A stretch of 64,000 bases of DNA from Ochrobactrum vermis (GCF_002975205.1 NZ_PCOC01000002.1:62001-126000), one strand, 5' to 3'. Counted from the first letter of the stretch, positions 27,273 to 37,457 are shown. The notes: generated by a model from the letters alone, not told the origin. A program made the numbers and translations.

Positions 27273-27638
27273 ATGAACACAACTGGCTTTATCTGCGGAC
27301 TGGACGCCGCATTGGCTGTCATCGGGGGCAAGTGGAAGCCTTTGATCCTGTTCCATCTTTCCCACGAAGCCCGACGCTATGGTGACCTGAGGCGCGCCAT
27401 CGGCAGCGTCAGTGACAAAATGCTCATCCAGCAACTGAAAGAACTGGAGGCCGATGGCATCGTCGATCGGTTTGACTTCAAGGAAATACCGCCGAAAGTC
27501 GAGTATTCCCTCACTGCGTTCGGTCAGACACTCGCCGGAGCCTTGAAGCCGCTCTGCGCCTGGGGCACAGAACATATGATCGAAGTTGAGAAACTTATGT
27601 CACAGCGCGGCACGTCCGCGGCGGAGAACGCCGCCTGA
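27273..27638 (+). CDS. HxlR-family transcriptional regulator
   Basis: 121 residues from the ATG at 27273 (an upstream in-frame start at 27252 is less likely). It has the HxlR winged helix: CGLDAALAVIGGKWKPLILFHL, YGDLRRAIGSVSDKMLIQQLKELEADGIVDR and PPKVEYSLTAFG. Cys9 ahead of the domain is the residue often used for redox or electrophile sensing in this family. A GCAC-N10-GTGC inverted repeat at about 27237-27254, between the divergent genes, is a possible operator. Confidence 0.87.
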   Translation: MNTTGFICGLDAALAVIGGKWKPLILFHLSHEARRYGDLRRAIGSVSDKMLIQQLKELEADGIVDRFDFKEIPPKVEYSLTAFGQTLAGALKPLCAWGTEHMIEVEKLMSQRGTSAAENAA

Positions 27639-27854
27639 CTTCGCGAGTATCTTGCCGGCAAGCCATGGGATGCGTCAGGTGACTATAGCGCAGACACACC
27701 GCCCATCTTCATCGCCGACCGACATCAGGCGCGTTAGCGCCGAAGCTCCTTAATCAGATGAAAGGCCGCTTTCCAGCATAGTCGCTCGAAACTTGCCAGT
27801 CCCTCTTTCACTCATTCTCAGGCATTGATGCAGGATAAGCGCAACGACCGATTT

Positions 27855-27872
27855 GATTGCCAGTCAAGAATC
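27855..27872 (+). repeat. Dispersed 18-bp repeat, copy 1
   Basis: GATTGCCAGTCAAGAATC, identical to 47950-47967 and partly to 56221-56237. It lies downstream of the HxlR gene, between convergent genes. Confidence 0.6.
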
Positions 27873-27908
27873 GCCGTCGTGGCTTTGTTCCCTCGATTGG
27901 CCGTAATG

Positions 27909-27953
27909 AAACATCCCCATTGCCTGGATAACTCAGGCATAGGGATGTTTTTT
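27909..27953. terminator. Bidirectional intrinsic terminator
   Basis: AAACATCCC (27909-27917) pairs with GGGATGTTT (27942-27950), with an inner GCCTG/CAGGC stem and a run of T after it on the plus strand. It lies between the convergent HxlR and etfA genes and can serve both, though the T-run is weaker for etfA. Confidence 0.75.
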
Positions 27954-27960
27954 GAGTGTA

Positions 27961-28890
27961 TCAAAGAGCCTTCTGCAGCTCCGGCAGCACGGTGAAGAGA
28001 TCGCCGACGAGGCCATAATCAGCCACCTGGAAGATCGGCGCTTCTTCGTCCTTGTTGATGGCGACGATGACGCGTGAGTCCTTCATGCCCGCCAGATGCT
28101 GGATCGCACCGGAGATACCGACGGCGATGTAGAGATCCGGTGCAACCACCTTGCCCGTCTGGCCGACCTGCCAGTCGTTCGGCGCATAGCCCGCGTCGAC
28201 AGCCGCACGGCTGGCGCCGACCGCAGCACCGAGTTTGTCTGCAACCGGCAGGATCACTTCCTGGAACTTTTCAGCCGAACCAAGCGCACGACCACCCGAG
28301 ATGATGATCTTGGCCGAGGTCAGTTCTGGACGGTCCGAATCCGAGAGCGCGTTGCCCACGAAGCTCGACAGCGCCGGATCGACCGCTGCATTGACGCTTT
28401 CAACTGCAGCCGAACCACCGTCACCCGTTGCCTGGAAAGAGGCGGTGCGGACCGTGATCACCTTCTTGGCGTCGGTGGATTGTACCGTCTGGATCGCATT
28501 GCCCGCATAGATCGGACGCTTGAACGTATCCGCCGACACAACTTCCATGATTTCGGACAACTGCATCACATTGAGAAGCGCTGCAACGCGCGGCAGGATG
28601 TTCTTGGCCGAGGTCGTTGCCGGTGCGATGACCGTGTCATAATTGGCTGCCAGTGCCACGATGAGTGCTGCCGTCGGCTCGGCCAGACGGTTTTCCAGCG
28701 CATCGCTTTCAGCCAGCAGAACCTTGCGTATGCCCTTAAGCTTGGAGGCGGCATCAGCAGCAGCCTTCGCCCCCTTGCCTGCAACCAGAACATCCACGTC
28801 GCCGCCGATCTGGGCAGCTGCCGTCAGCGCCTTGGCCGTCTGGTCCGAAAGGGTTGCATTGTCGTGTTCGGCAATAAGAAGAATAGCCAT
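27961..28890 (-). CDS. etfA: Electron transfer flavoprotein, alpha subunit
   Basis: 309 residues. The C-terminal FAD domain is complete: [66 protein letters not shown] and [23 protein letters not shown]. With the beta subunit it takes electrons from acyl-CoA and related dehydrogenases and passes them to ETF-ubiquinone oxidoreductase. It lies 23 bp after etfB. Codon use and GC look like chromosomal core genes, unlike the IS-rich DNA on the left. Confidence 0.95.
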   Translation of the reverse strand: MAILLIAEHDNATLSDQTAKALTAAAQIGGDVDVLVAGKGAKAAADAASKLKGIRKVLLAESDALENRLAEPTAALIVALAANYDTVIAPATTSAKNILPRVAALLNVMQLSEIMEVVSADTFKRPIYAGNAIQTVQSTDAKKVITVRTASFQATGDGGSAAVESVNAAVDPALSSFVGNALSDSDRPELTSAKIIISGGRALGSAEKFQEVILPVADKLGAAVGASRAAVDAGYAPNDWQVGQTGKVVAPDLYIAVGISGAIQHLAGMKDSRVIVAINKDEEAPIFQVADYGLVGDLFTVLPELQKAL

Positions 28891-28913
28891 TTATTTCGTC
28901 CCTTCCGATTTCT

Positions 28914-29663
28914 TTAAAGTACGCCGTCGGCCTTGAGCTTCTCGACCAGTTCAGAGACTGAACCGACCTTTACGCCAGCCTTGCGTCCACCCGGCTCTTC
29001 GGTCTTCAGGACCTTGAGGCGCGGCGCAATGTCGGCGCCGAAATCGGCAGGCGACTTTTCGTCGAGCGGCTTCTTCTTGGCTTTCATGATGTTCGGCAGC
29101 GATGCGTAGCGCGGCTGGTTCAAACGAAGATCGACCGTAACGATAGCCGGGAGCTTGACGTCGATGGTCTGGAGACCGCCGTCAACTTCGCGCGTCACCT
29201 TGGCCGAACCGTCGCCCAGTTCCACCTTCGAGGCAAAAGTTGCCTGGCTCCAGTTGAGGAGCGCCGACAGCATCTGGCCGGTCTGGTTCGAATCGTCGTC
29301 GATGGCCTGCTTGCCGAGGAAGACGAGGTCCGGCTTTTCCGCATCGACCACGCCCTTCAGCACCTTGGCAACACCGAGCGGCTCAACCGTTTCATCGCTC
29401 TTCACAAGGATCGCGCGATCGGCGCCCATGGCGAGCGCCGTGCGCAGCGTTTCCTGTGCCTGAGCAGGACCGACCGAAACCGCTATGATTTCCGTCACCT
29501 TGCCCGCTTCCTTCAGTCGGATCGCTTCTTCAACTGCGATCTCGTCGAACGGATTCATCGACATCTTGACGTTCGCAAGCTCAACGCCCGAACCGTCTCC
29601 CTTTACACGGATCTTAACGTTGTAATCGACAACCCGTTTCACTGCGACAAGGACTTTGTTCAT
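28914..29663 (-). CDS. etfB: Electron transfer flavoprotein, beta subunit
   Basis: About 249 residues from the ATG at 29663 ([15 protein letters not shown]); an in-frame start 18 bases upstream is less likely. The ETF signature is seen in [23 protein letters not shown] and in [25 protein letters not shown], which binds AMP. It forms the ETF heterodimer with the next gene. Confidence 0.95.
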   Translation of the reverse strand: MNKVLVAVKRVVDYNVKIRVKGDGSGVELANVKMSMNPFDEIAVEEAIRLKEAGKVTEIIAVSVGPAQAQETLRTALAMGADRAILVKSDETVEPLGVAKVLKGVVDAEKPDLVFLGKQAIDDDSNQTGQMLSALLNWSQATFASKVELGDGSAKVTREVDGGLQTIDVKLPAIVTVDLRLNQPRYASLPNIMKAKKKPLDEKSPADFGADIAPRLKVLKTEEPGGRKAGVKVGSVSELVEKLKADGVL

Positions 29664-29708
29664 GATTTCTCTCATATGCAATTTACGTAAATCAGTTTGG
29701 CAAGCGTC

Positions 29709-30368
29709 TTACCCAAGATGTTTGCCAAGTCTCCGCTCCGTTCCGGCCACAAGCCAGCCAAATGGAATTGTCACGACCAGATAAAACAAACCTGCGAGGA
29801 TCAGCACATCAAGGTAAAGATAGGTCGCGGCGCCAACGCGATAGGCTCTCGCGAGGAGTTCCGGCACGGAGATGGTAAATGCAAGTGCACTTGCCTGAAA
29901 GATCAGAATAGCAAACCCCATAAGTGCGGGTACAGCAAAAAGCACGCCCTGTGGGATGACCACAAATCGCATAATGTCTGCGTTTGTCATGCCGAGTGCT
30001 AAACCCGCTTCGAATTCCCTTTGAGGAACTGCGTTCAAACCCGCACGTAGAATTTCACTTGTATAGGCGGCAGTAGTTAATGCAAGAGCAACAGCTGCTG
30101 CGATGAAGGCACTGGTGTTGATGCCTGCCGAAGGCAGTCCATAATAGACCATTTGGAGCACAACCAGTGCCGGAGCACCGCGGCCAATCTCGACTAGCAG
30201 TATCGCCATATAACGCGGCAAACGCATTTTCGTCATCGAAAGGAGGGCAAGCAGCAATCCAAGAGGAAGCCCCATGAGGAGGGCCAATCCTGTTAGCTGC
30301 AGGCTCACAACGAGGCCCGCGAAGAGCTGAGGCGCCCATTCGACAAAATTTGCGAGGGTTTCCTTCAT
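29709..30368 (-). CDS. Amino-acid ABC transporter permease (HisM/GlnP family)
   Basis: 219 residues with about five membrane segments. The EAA loop lies in AAYTSEILRAGLNAVPQREFEAGLALGM. It is the polar-amino-acid permease type. Its ATG overlaps the end of the other permease gene (ATGA). It is the last gene of the catabolic operon read leftward from 36047. Confidence 0.9.
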   Translation of the reverse strand: MKETLANFVEWAPQLFAGLVVSLQLTGLALLMGLPLGLLLALLSMTKMRLPRYMAILLVEIGRGAPALVVLQMVYYGLPSAGINTSAFIAAAVALALTTAAYTSEILRAGLNAVPQREFEAGLALGMTNADIMRFVVIPQGVLFAVPALMGFAILIFQASALAFTISVPELLARAYRVGAATYLYLDVLILAGLFYLVVTIPFGWLVAGTERRLGKHLG

Positions 30369-31006
30369 CGCGAGAGCCTCCTGCGAAGCCTTTCGTCCAA
30401 TACACGAGACATAAAGGCGATAGGAATGGACAAGAGAATGTAGATGAGCGCAGCAATGAGGAAGGGAGCAAAGCCTCCCGCCTGAGCTTGTGCCGCCTGG
30501 GATGTATACATCATAATGTCACGGACGCCGATTGTTGAGGCCACCGTGCTATCCTTGAGTAGGCTCACAAAGAACGTGGCCATTGCAGGTATAGATACGC
30601 GCAAAACCTGGGGTGCGGATACAAACCTTAAAATGTCACTACCCCTCATTCCGAGAGCAGTTGCTGCTTCAGTCTGCCCGCCTGGCAACGAAAGAAAGCC
30701 GCCACGATAAATCTCGGCCAGATAGGCTGAAGATACCAACCCCAGTCCGATAATACCGGCCTGTAGCGATGTCAGCCGGATGATGCCGGTTCCCAAACCA
30801 AAAAATATTATGAAGAGCCAGACAACAGGTGGAATTCCGCGAGCAACGTCGATAAAAATCCGCGCAAGACCGCTAACCGGTCGAGATTTTGAACGACGTA
30901 ACAATACCAACGGCACTCCGAGTACCGCTCCCACGGCAAAGCCGCCAACCGTCAAAGCAATTGTTGCGGGAAGGCCTTTGAGCAGATTGAGAAGTAAATC
31001 CGTCAT
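30365..31006 (-). CDS. Amino-acid ABC transporter permease (HisQ/GlnP family)
   Basis: 213 residues, the second membrane subunit. The EAA loop is in SSAYLAEIYRGGFLSLPGGQTEAATALGM. It overlaps the ATPase gene by one base and the next permease by four, so all three transporter subunits are translationally coupled. The importer is heterodimeric. Confidence 0.9.
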   Translation of the reverse strand: MTDLLLNLLKGLPATIALTVGGFAVGAVLGVPLVLLRRSKSRPVSGLARIFIDVARGIPPVVWLFIIFFGLGTGIIRLTSLQAGIIGLGLVSSAYLAEIYRGGFLSLPGGQTEAATALGMRGSDILRFVSAPQVLRVSIPAMATFFVSLLKDSTVASTIGVRDIMMYTSQAAQAQAGGFAPFLIAALIYILLSIPIAFMSRVLDERLRRRLSR

Positions 31007-31767
31007 CAGTGTCGATCCACAATGGCTCGGAAGAATTTTTGCGTCCGCGGAGAAGACGGATGACGGATAACCTCCGACGGTTTTCCTTCTTCAATGATCT
31101 GACCGTCCGCCATCACGATGAGCCGATCAGCGACTTCCGTAGCGAAGGCAATTTCATGCGTGACAACGATCATTGTCATACCGTCCTGAGCCAGCTCGCG
31201 CATTACAGCGAGAACCTCCAGACCGAGTTCAGGATCAAGCGCTGAGGTAGGCTCATCGAAAAGCATAACCTCGGGGTCAAGTGCCAAAGCTCGAGCTATC
31301 GCGATGCGTTGTTGTTGGCCGCCCGAAAGCCGAGCAGGATAAGCATCGCCCTTGTCTGCTAGATGCACCCGCTCTAGCAACTGTGTAGTGCGGGCATCGG
31401 CGTCATTTTTGCTTCGTCCCAGCACGCGCATCTGAGGCAAAGTAATATTCTTACGCACCGACATATGGGGAAAGAGATTGAATGACTGGAAAACCATACC
31501 GGTCGAACGTCGCAGCTTCAGCAATTGATCATTCGTCAGCTTGCTGTCGAGGTCAAATTGAAACGCCCCAACTTGCAGTGTTCCAGATACTGGTTGTTCG
31601 AGCATATTGATCGTGCGCAGGAAGGTACTTTTCCCCGCGCCACTCGGGCCAACAATGGCAACAACCTCACCCTTTTTAATGTCAAGCGTGACGTTCCTGA
31701 CAGCATGATAATTACCGTAACGAACATTCACGTCCTGCAAGCGGACAATTGGCTTATTCTGAGACAT
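31006..31767 (-). CDS. Amino-acid ABC transporter ATPase (GlnQ/HisP type)
   Basis: 253 residues. Walker A GPSGAGKST, Q-loop, signature LSGGQQQR, Walker B VMLFDEPTSALD and the switch His (VVTHE) are all present. It powers the importer with the two permeases that follow. Confidence 0.93.
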   Translation of the reverse strand: MSQNKPIVRLQDVNVRYGNYHAVRNVTLDIKKGEVVAIVGPSGAGKSTFLRTINMLEQPVSGTLQVGAFQFDLDSKLTNDQLLKLRRSTGMVFQSFNLFPHMSVRKNITLPQMRVLGRSKNDADARTTQLLERVHLADKGDAYPARLSGGQQQRIAIARALALDPEVMLFDEPTSALDPELGLEVLAVMRELAQDGMTMIVVTHEIAFATEVADRLIVMADGQIIEEGKPSEVIRHPSSPRTQKFFRAIVDRH

Positions 31768-31849
31768 CTTTCACCCCGTGTTGATGACGGTGTTCTGTTC
31801 TTGACTTCCCGGCGTTCCCCTCAGGGAAAGGCAGCACCTTTCCCAAGTT

Positions 31850-33001
31850 TTATGCCGCCGGAGCATATCGCGCAGCGGCCGGCCGCAATTGTTCGGTTCC
31901 CGGAGCAGATACCGGTGCACCATGAAGTGCCCAATCAGTGGCAATCTGACCGATCACTGGCGAAAGCTGGATGCCGTAACCGCCTGCGCCAGCTGCCGTG
32001 ACAAGAGTCGGTTCGGACGGATCAATAGGGCCGACTAATGGACGCTTGTCGTAGGTCATAGGATAAAGCCCAGCCCAGCCGCGCCCAAGGCGTGCACCGG
32101 GCAGATCGGGAACTCGTTCCAAGAGGAGTTCCGCGAGCTCGATACGCGATTGTTCTTCGCACTGATCATTATAAAGATCTGGATTTTCCGGCTCCGAATT
32201 CGTCACTTTATGAACTTCAGCGATCAGCTCGCCTGCTTTCTCGTGCCTGAAGTTAAGCCCGGTGCCCTCACCGTTAACGAGGTCCATCACCATGGGCATC
32301 GTGTAATCGAGCGGCTGGTCTAGAAGGATGGTAATGGCTTCGTGCCGCTCAGGCTTGACCTGAAGCGTCTGCCCGAAGAGTGCCGCTACCTGTGACGCCC
32401 AGGCACCCGCAGCATTGATCACCATATCGCACTCGATTTGGCCTTTAGTGGTTTCGAGCCTATATCCTCCGGCGATCCTCGCGACGCCTTCAAGTTTGCA
32501 GAACTGCCTGACCGCACCACCGGCTTCGCGCACCTTCGCAGCCAGCAGTGTGCACAGCTCGTGCGGATCGATGAAACCGTCATCGGGTCCGAAAATTGCG
32601 CCAGCCAGACCGTCCGGGTTGAGGTGAGGGATAAGATTGTTCAGTTCGCCAGCTTGATAAACTTTGGAACGGAAACCGGCCTTTTTCTGCATCTCAACTG
32701 ACTGACGAAAGAGTTCCATTTGCTCGTCAGTTCTGGCAAGTCGTAAATATCCGATGTGATTGATCTGCAATCCCTGGCGCTCAAATTCCTGGAACTGTCG
32801 CATTGAATGTTGCCGCAGGAGGATCTCGAAAGGATCGGTAAACTGGGTACCAATTACGCCAACTGATCGTCCACTTGAACCGGACGCGATGGCATTGGCA
32901 TCGATGACGGTCACGCGGGCGCCTTGCCGGATAAGGTTAACCGCCGAACACATTCCTAAGGTGCCAGCGCCAATGATGACGACATGGGGAGAAGTGGTCA
33001 T
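31850..33001 (-). CDS. FAD-dependent amino-acid oxidase/dehydrogenase (DAO family)
   Basis: 383 residues. The N-terminal FAD motif is VVIIGAGTLGMCSAVNLIRQGARVTVIDA. The middle has INAAGAWASQVAALFG and the C-terminus GAGGYGIQLSPVIGQI, the usual glycine/D-amino-acid oxidase fold. It would oxidise an amine or a D- or N-methyl amino acid to the imine. It is in the operon with an aminotransferase and an aldehyde dehydrogenase, so it likely acts on the imported substrate or a product of it. Confidence 0.85.
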   Translation of the reverse strand: MTTSPHVVIIGAGTLGMCSAVNLIRQGARVTVIDANAIASGSSGRSVGVIGTQFTDPFEILLRQHSMRQFQEFERQGLQINHIGYLRLARTDEQMELFRQSVEMQKKAGFRSKVYQAGELNNLIPHLNPDGLAGAIFGPDDGFIDPHELCTLLAAKVREAGGAVRQFCKLEGVARIAGGYRLETTKGQIECDMVINAAGAWASQVAALFGQTLQVKPERHEAITILLDQPLDYTMPMVMDLVNGEGTGLNFRHEKAGELIAEVHKVTNSEPENPDLYNDQCEEQSRIELAELLLERVPDLPGARLGRGWAGLYPMTYDKRPLVGPIDPSEPTLVTAAGAGGYGIQLSPVIGQIATDWALHGAPVSAPGTEQLRPAAARYAPAA

Positions 33002-33120
33002 TTCAATTCCTGCTATTGTTTTCGCTGAACCGATATCGGGTTAGAAGTTACGAACCCGATCTGTTCATTTTGCATGCCGCGCTCAATATGACGGGTTGCG
33101 TTTCGTAATGTGACACCGTG

Positions 33121-34440
33121 TCAAGACTGCGAGGCGATGTGTTTGAAAGTGTCATCGATAGCAACAAGTATGGTATACGCATCGGCTTCAGCCATGGGCG
33201 TGGATAGGGCGAAAAGCCCGTAGCTCGCAGACAACACTCCTCTATCGAGGAGACCCTTATGGAGAAGGTTGAGCTTGTGACGATCACCTGCGGAAGGATA
33301 GACCGAACGATAATCGACGATGTCATTGTCGGTGAAGTGAATCTTGAACAATGATCCGAGCCCCACACAACGACCAGACAATCCCGATTTTCGGAAAATT
33401 TCGTTTGTACCGTCTCGCAATATCTCGCCCAGTCGATCCAGATGACGGAAAGATTCTGGCGTCAGTGCTTCCATGGCTGCCAGACCAGCCCGCATCGTCA
33501 CGGGATTTGCCGTAAAAGTGCCGCCGTGCGGCAGAGCGGGTTTTCCCTTCGTCGGATCAAATACAGCCATCACCTCTGCGCGGCCGGCAACGGCACCCAC
33601 CGGAAAGCCACCACCGATGATTTTTCCAAGCGAGGTCAGGTCGGGCGTAATGCCCCAAAGCCCTTGAGCGCCGGAGTATCCCAGGCGGAACGAAATCACT
33701 TCGTCGAAAATCACAAGCGATCCCGATTGATGTGCCGTTTCGACCAAAGCTTCGAGATAATCTTTTCGCGCCGGAATAAGCCCGGCCCGGTTTGGCATCG
33801 GATCAATCAGTACACCGGCAATTTCGTGCCCGTGCACGCGGAAAACAGCGTTTATTGCTTCAATGTCATTGAAGGGGACTGCAATGACATCATCCAGAAC
33901 CCCTTGGGGCGTCCCTTTTGCATAAGCGGTCGATGCGGGCATATCCCCCCAGTTGCCCGGCGTGCTGTCTAGACTAACTTCGGCGAAATCATAGGATCCG
34001 TGATAGGCGCCTTCGATTTTGACAATCTTCGGACGGTTGGTAAAAGCGCGCGCTGCTTTGATCGCCATCATGACGCCTTCTGTACCGGAATTCGCGAAGC
34101 GAATTTGATCGACAGAAGGCAATCGCTCGACCAGGAGTTCGGCCAATTCGATCTCACTGATCGTCGGAGCGCCAAAAGCCGTACCAAGAGGAAGCTGCTC
34201 GTTTACCGCGTTAATCGCTGCCGGCTGGGCATAGCCATGTATCATGGAGGTGAAGTTGTTGATGCAATCGTAATAGATATTGCCGTCAACATCACGCATT
34301 CGGCATCCCTCACCGCTCTGCGCATAGATCGGAAAGGGGTCCATGTAGACGGTCGTGCGCGTATTGCCTCCTGGCATTACCTTTTGTGCACGATCAAAGA
34401 GTGCTTGGGACTGAGCGCAGGATTCTGGATACTGTGTCAT
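33121..34440 (-). CDS. Class III PLP aminotransferase (glutamate-1-semialdehyde aminomutase-like)
   Basis: About 439 residues from the ATG at 34440 (MTQYPESCAQS); a longer form to 34503 is possible. The fold II.3 signature is seen in MPGGNTRTT, the GTEGVMMAIKAARAFT cofactor loop, LVIFDEVISFRLGY and the PLP lysine in LGKIIGGGFPVGA. It resembles HemL but the context is catabolic, so an omega- or beta-amino acid substrate is more likely than heme synthesis (inference). Confidence 0.85.
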   Translation of the reverse strand: MTQYPESCAQSQALFDRAQKVMPGGNTRTTVYMDPFPIYAQSGEGCRMRDVDGNIYYDCINNFTSMIHGYAQPAAINAVNEQLPLGTAFGAPTISEIELAELLVERLPSVDQIRFANSGTEGVMMAIKAARAFTNRPKIVKIEGAYHGSYDFAEVSLDSTPGNWGDMPASTAYAKGTPQGVLDDVIAVPFNDIEAINAVFRVHGHEIAGVLIDPMPNRAGLIPARKDYLEALVETAHQSGSLVIFDEVISFRLGYSGAQGLWGITPDLTSLGKIIGGGFPVGAVAGRAEVMAVFDPTKGKPALPHGGTFTANPVTMRAGLAAMEALTPESFRHLDRLGEILRDGTNEIFRKSGLSGRCVGLGSLFKIHFTDNDIVDYRSVYPSAGDRHKLNLLHKGLLDRGVLSASYGLFALSTPMAEADAYTILVAIDDTFKHIASQS

Positions 34441-34499
34441 GAGGTTAAAACTTCGAAAAGGAGGAACTGCGGAGCGTTCTCCGCTCCGCACCAAATGGC

Positions 34500-36047
34500 T
34501 CAACGTGTCATGATCGTGTGACTTTGTTCGCGCATAAACTGGGGCAGGAAATATGCACCTAGTCCCCCCTTGCCACTTACGCCGGTTCCCTTCCAGCCAC
34601 AGAATGGCTGCGCGCCTGGCCAGGCGCCGGTAGTCGCGCCGCTCGCGCGGTTAGCGTACAGAACGCCCGCCTCTGCATAGTTGAGGAAATGTTGAAGCTC
34701 GTTCTGGTCGTTGGTGAAAATACCTGCTGCAAGACCATAGGAAACGTCGTTGCCTTCCTTCAGACCGGCCTCAAGGGAGTTCACACCACGCACCACCACA
34801 AATGGCATAAACAATTCATCGCGCGTAAGACTGGATGGACCCGACGTTTCAACAATAGCGGGAACAAAGTAGTTCTTCGGCAAGCCCGCGATTTGTTCAC
34901 CTCCGAAATGTACGGTACCTTCTGCTTTTGCCTGTCCAACCGCATTGATAAACCGGTCGACTGTTGCATCATTGTAAAGTGGGCCCATGAAGACATCACG
35001 CTTGCGCGGATCGGCAACGACAAGTGCCTTCGCAAACTCGGTGCATCGCGCGATGAATTCGTCTTTCACGCTATTATCAACATATACCACCGAGCACGCG
35101 GAACATTTCTGACCTTGGAGACCAAAAGCCGAGCGTACCACCCCCTGAGCAGCACGAGCGATATCAGCGTTTGCCGTGACATAGGCCGGGTTCTTGCCGC
35201 CCATTTCGGCAATTACGGGCTTCATCCACGGCGAAAGTGCCATGTGCCTGAAGATGCTCATTCCGGTCTTGTGAGAACCTGTAAATGCGACGCCATCAAC
35301 ACCCTTATCTTCGATAAGATTTTCACCGACATCGCCACCACCGAGCACCACATTGAAAACACCTTCAGGCAAACCTGCCTTACGTATGGTCTCGGCAATA
35401 AGAAGACCGGTAAGTTGGCATTCTGGCGAGGGTTTAAATACCACCGCGTTACCTGCAAGCAATGCGCCCGTAATCATGCCGATAGACAATGCGAGCGGAA
35501 AGTTGAACGGCGCAACGACCGCGAAAACGCCATAGGGACGCAAAATGCTCGTCGCAGTCTCGTGGTCCACAAGTTGGTTCATAGGGCGCACAAATCCGTT
35601 GTTTGCCCTCAGTTCTGACGGATAATAGTCGAGCATATCGACCGCTTCTTCCGCCTCGCCTATGGCTTCCATACGCGATTTGCCGACCTCGAAGAGTGCG
35701 GCTAGTCCCAACTGGTATTTCTCTTCGGCAAGTACGTCCTTCCAGCGTGCAGCGAATGCGAGCCGTTCATCCAGGCTCGCCGCATTCCAGACTAATGCGC
35801 CTTTGCGAGCGGCAACAACTGCTGCACTAACATCGCTTTTCGTGGAAGCGGGAAAAACGCCTAACGTAATTGCGGGATCGATGGGGCTCGCAACGTCTTT
35901 TGCCTCGCCCGTCGCAAATGGCGTGGACCATGCCTGACCCAACTGGTTTGCTTCGAAAATTGGCAGGATTTTATCTAGGTGATCATGAACGGGTGAGAAA
36001 TCGACGCCGATGTTCGAATAGGTGACGCGGGGTAATGGCTGAGTCAT
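34500..36047 (-). CDS. Aldehyde dehydrogenase (glutamate-semialdehyde/P5C dehydrogenase-like)
   Basis: 515 residues. The catalytic Cys is in GLQGQKCSACSVVYVD and the general-base Glu in PVIAEMGGKNPAYV; the NAD loop is FTGSHKTGMSIF. The C-terminal GAYFLPQFMREQSHTIM is close to the end of P5C dehydrogenases. It would oxidise the semialdehyde made by the neighbouring aminotransferase. It is the first gene of the leftward operon. Confidence 0.87.
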   Translation of the reverse strand: MTQPLPRVTYSNIGVDFSPVHDHLDKILPIFEANQLGQAWSTPFATGEAKDVASPIDPAITLGVFPASTKSDVSAAVVAARKGALVWNAASLDERLAFAARWKDVLAEEKYQLGLAALFEVGKSRMEAIGEAEEAVDMLDYYPSELRANNGFVRPMNQLVDHETATSILRPYGVFAVVAPFNFPLALSIGMITGALLAGNAVVFKPSPECQLTGLLIAETIRKAGLPEGVFNVVLGGGDVGENLIEDKGVDGVAFTGSHKTGMSIFRHMALSPWMKPVIAEMGGKNPAYVTANADIARAAQGVVRSAFGLQGQKCSACSVVYVDNSVKDEFIARCTEFAKALVVADPRKRDVFMGPLYNDATVDRFINAVGQAKAEGTVHFGGEQIAGLPKNYFVPAIVETSGPSSLTRDELFMPFVVVRGVNSLEAGLKEGNDVSYGLAAGIFTNDQNELQHFLNYAEAGVLYANRASGATTGAWPGAQPFCGWKGTGVSGKGGLGAYFLPQFMREQSHTIMTR

Positions 36048-36086
36048 CGATAAGTTCCACTTATTGGTATTATTCCCGTATTGTGG

Positions 36087-36219
36087 TCGGAACTATTTCC
36101 AATTGTCAACAGTCCCATTAAACGAAATTAAATCTTATTATCGGAACTCCAAGCCGCTTGACAAACTTTTATAATCGATATTAGTTCCATTTTCGGAGAT
36201 TAGTACCGATATTCGGTAC
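36087..36219. promoter_or_regulatory. Operator-rich divergent control region
   Basis: Between the ALDH and binding-protein genes: GGAACTATTTCC (36089-36100), the 8-mer TCGGAACT at 36087-36094 and again at 36141-36148, and a perfect 7-3-7 palindrome GTACCGA-TAT-TCGGTAC (36203-36219). These are candidate sites for the IclR regulator encoded at 37458 (inference). Confidence 0.5.
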
Positions 36220-36332
36220 ATAAAATCGGAGGGATATGACGAGCTCCGAGGCAGAGGGCTGCTCACAGAAAATCGACTTCTCAGTCGAAGGTGCACAACA
36301 ATTCATAAAACGACAATCCAGAGGTTAAAGTA

Positions 36333-37142
36333 ATGAAAACTATGCGTTATTTGATAGCATCGGCAGCGATCGCCTTAGTGACGGCTTCGACGGGGGCAAA
36401 GGCCGACACATGCGAAACGAAGTTCAACTTCGAACCGATCAAAGCAGGTGTCCTAACTGTGGCGTTGACGAACACCCCACCCTACTCGGTAGAAAAGGAT
36501 GGCGTTTCCGGCATCGACGGTGACCTTCTTCAGAAATTTGCGAAAGATAATTGCCTGAAGATCGAGTACGAGATCTTCAGCTATCCTGCCGCAGTTTCGG
36601 CGGTGCAGACAGGCCGCGCCGACATTGCTATTGGAGGTTTCTACCGCACCGCTGCTCGTGCAAAGGTGGTAGCGCTCAGCAACGCGGTTTATCTCGACCA
36701 GGTTTCGGTAGAGTCCAAAGAAGGTTTCGAGACCGTCGACCAACTCAAGGGCAAAAGTGTGGGAACCGTAGAAGGCTACTCTTGGGTCGGCGATCTGGAA
36801 AAGCTTTATGAAAATGTAAAGACCTATCCGTCTTCGCTCAATCTGGCGCAGGATGTTCAGGCCGGGCGTATTGATGCTGGCATTGAAGGTTTTGGCGCCG
36901 CCGCTGACCTAACCAAAGGCACCGACGTCAAAGTTAAGCTTTACCAACCGGATCCGCGCGTAAAGGCAACCACCCTGCCTACTCAGACTGCGTTTTTGAT
37001 GTCCAACAGCAATGCCCCCTTTGCGAGTGCAGTGAATGAAAGCCTCGAGAATTATCGCAAAGCTGGCGCTATTGCCGAAGTACTGACGAGTTACGGTCTT
37101 CCGACTTCCGCGGCCGATGTGGGCGACAACAAAGAATATTGA
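36333..37142 (+). CDS. Amino-acid ABC transporter substrate-binding protein
   Basis: 269 residues. The signal peptide ends at about residue 25 (TGAKA-DTC). The mature part is a type II binding protein (SBP_bac_3) with VALTNTPPYSVEKDGVSGIDGDLLQ, QTGRADIAIGGFYRTAARAKVVALS and VQAGRIDAGIEGF. It works with the importer encoded divergently at 29709-31767. It is separated from the permeases by the catabolic genes but shares the control region. Confidence 0.9.
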   Translation: MKTMRYLIASAAIALVTASTGAKADTCETKFNFEPIKAGVLTVALTNTPPYSVEKDGVSGIDGDLLQKFAKDNCLKIEYEIFSYPAAVSAVQTGRADIAIGGFYRTAARAKVVALSNAVYLDQVSVESKEGFETVDQLKGKSVGTVEGYSWVGDLEKLYENVKTYPSSLNLAQDVQAGRIDAGIEGFGAAADLTKGTDVKVKLYQPDPRVKATTLPTQTAFLMSNSNAPFASAVNESLENYRKAGAIAEVLTSYGLPTSAADVGDNKEY

Positions 37143-37147
37143 TAAGC

Positions 37148-37181
37148 GGGACCTGTGGCTGCTTCTGCGGCTACAGGTCCC
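37148..37181 (+). terminator. Strong hairpin after the binding-protein gene
   Basis: GGGACCTGT (37148-37156) pairs perfectly with ACAGGTCCC (37173-37181). No T-run follows, so it may be a processing or stabilising hairpin rather than a full terminator. Confidence 0.5.
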
Positions 37182-37457
37182 AATGCACATTGGCAGGAGC
37201 GTTCCTTTACAGCCGAAAGCTGAAACCTTATTCTAAAACGAAACGCTCTCGTCTCGATGAGACAACACATTTCAGCACCTGACCAGCATAGTTTGCGGGC
37301 ATCGCACCCGAAGTATGAATTTCCTGCTGTCAAGAATCGGTCTTTAAACAGTATTATCGATCCTGCGGGCTTCTGCACTTTGCTCACCAGCAAAATTTAC
37401 CTAGCCTCAAACGGAACCGAAATTGACACGTCACCCAGGGCACAGAAGATTGAACGA

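Noticed and set aside
28096..28917. 273-residue plus-strand frame
   Set aside because: Antisense to etfA; long only because of codon bias.
34689..35618. 309-residue plus-strand frame
   Set aside because: Antisense to the aldehyde dehydrogenase, which has its catalytic motifs.
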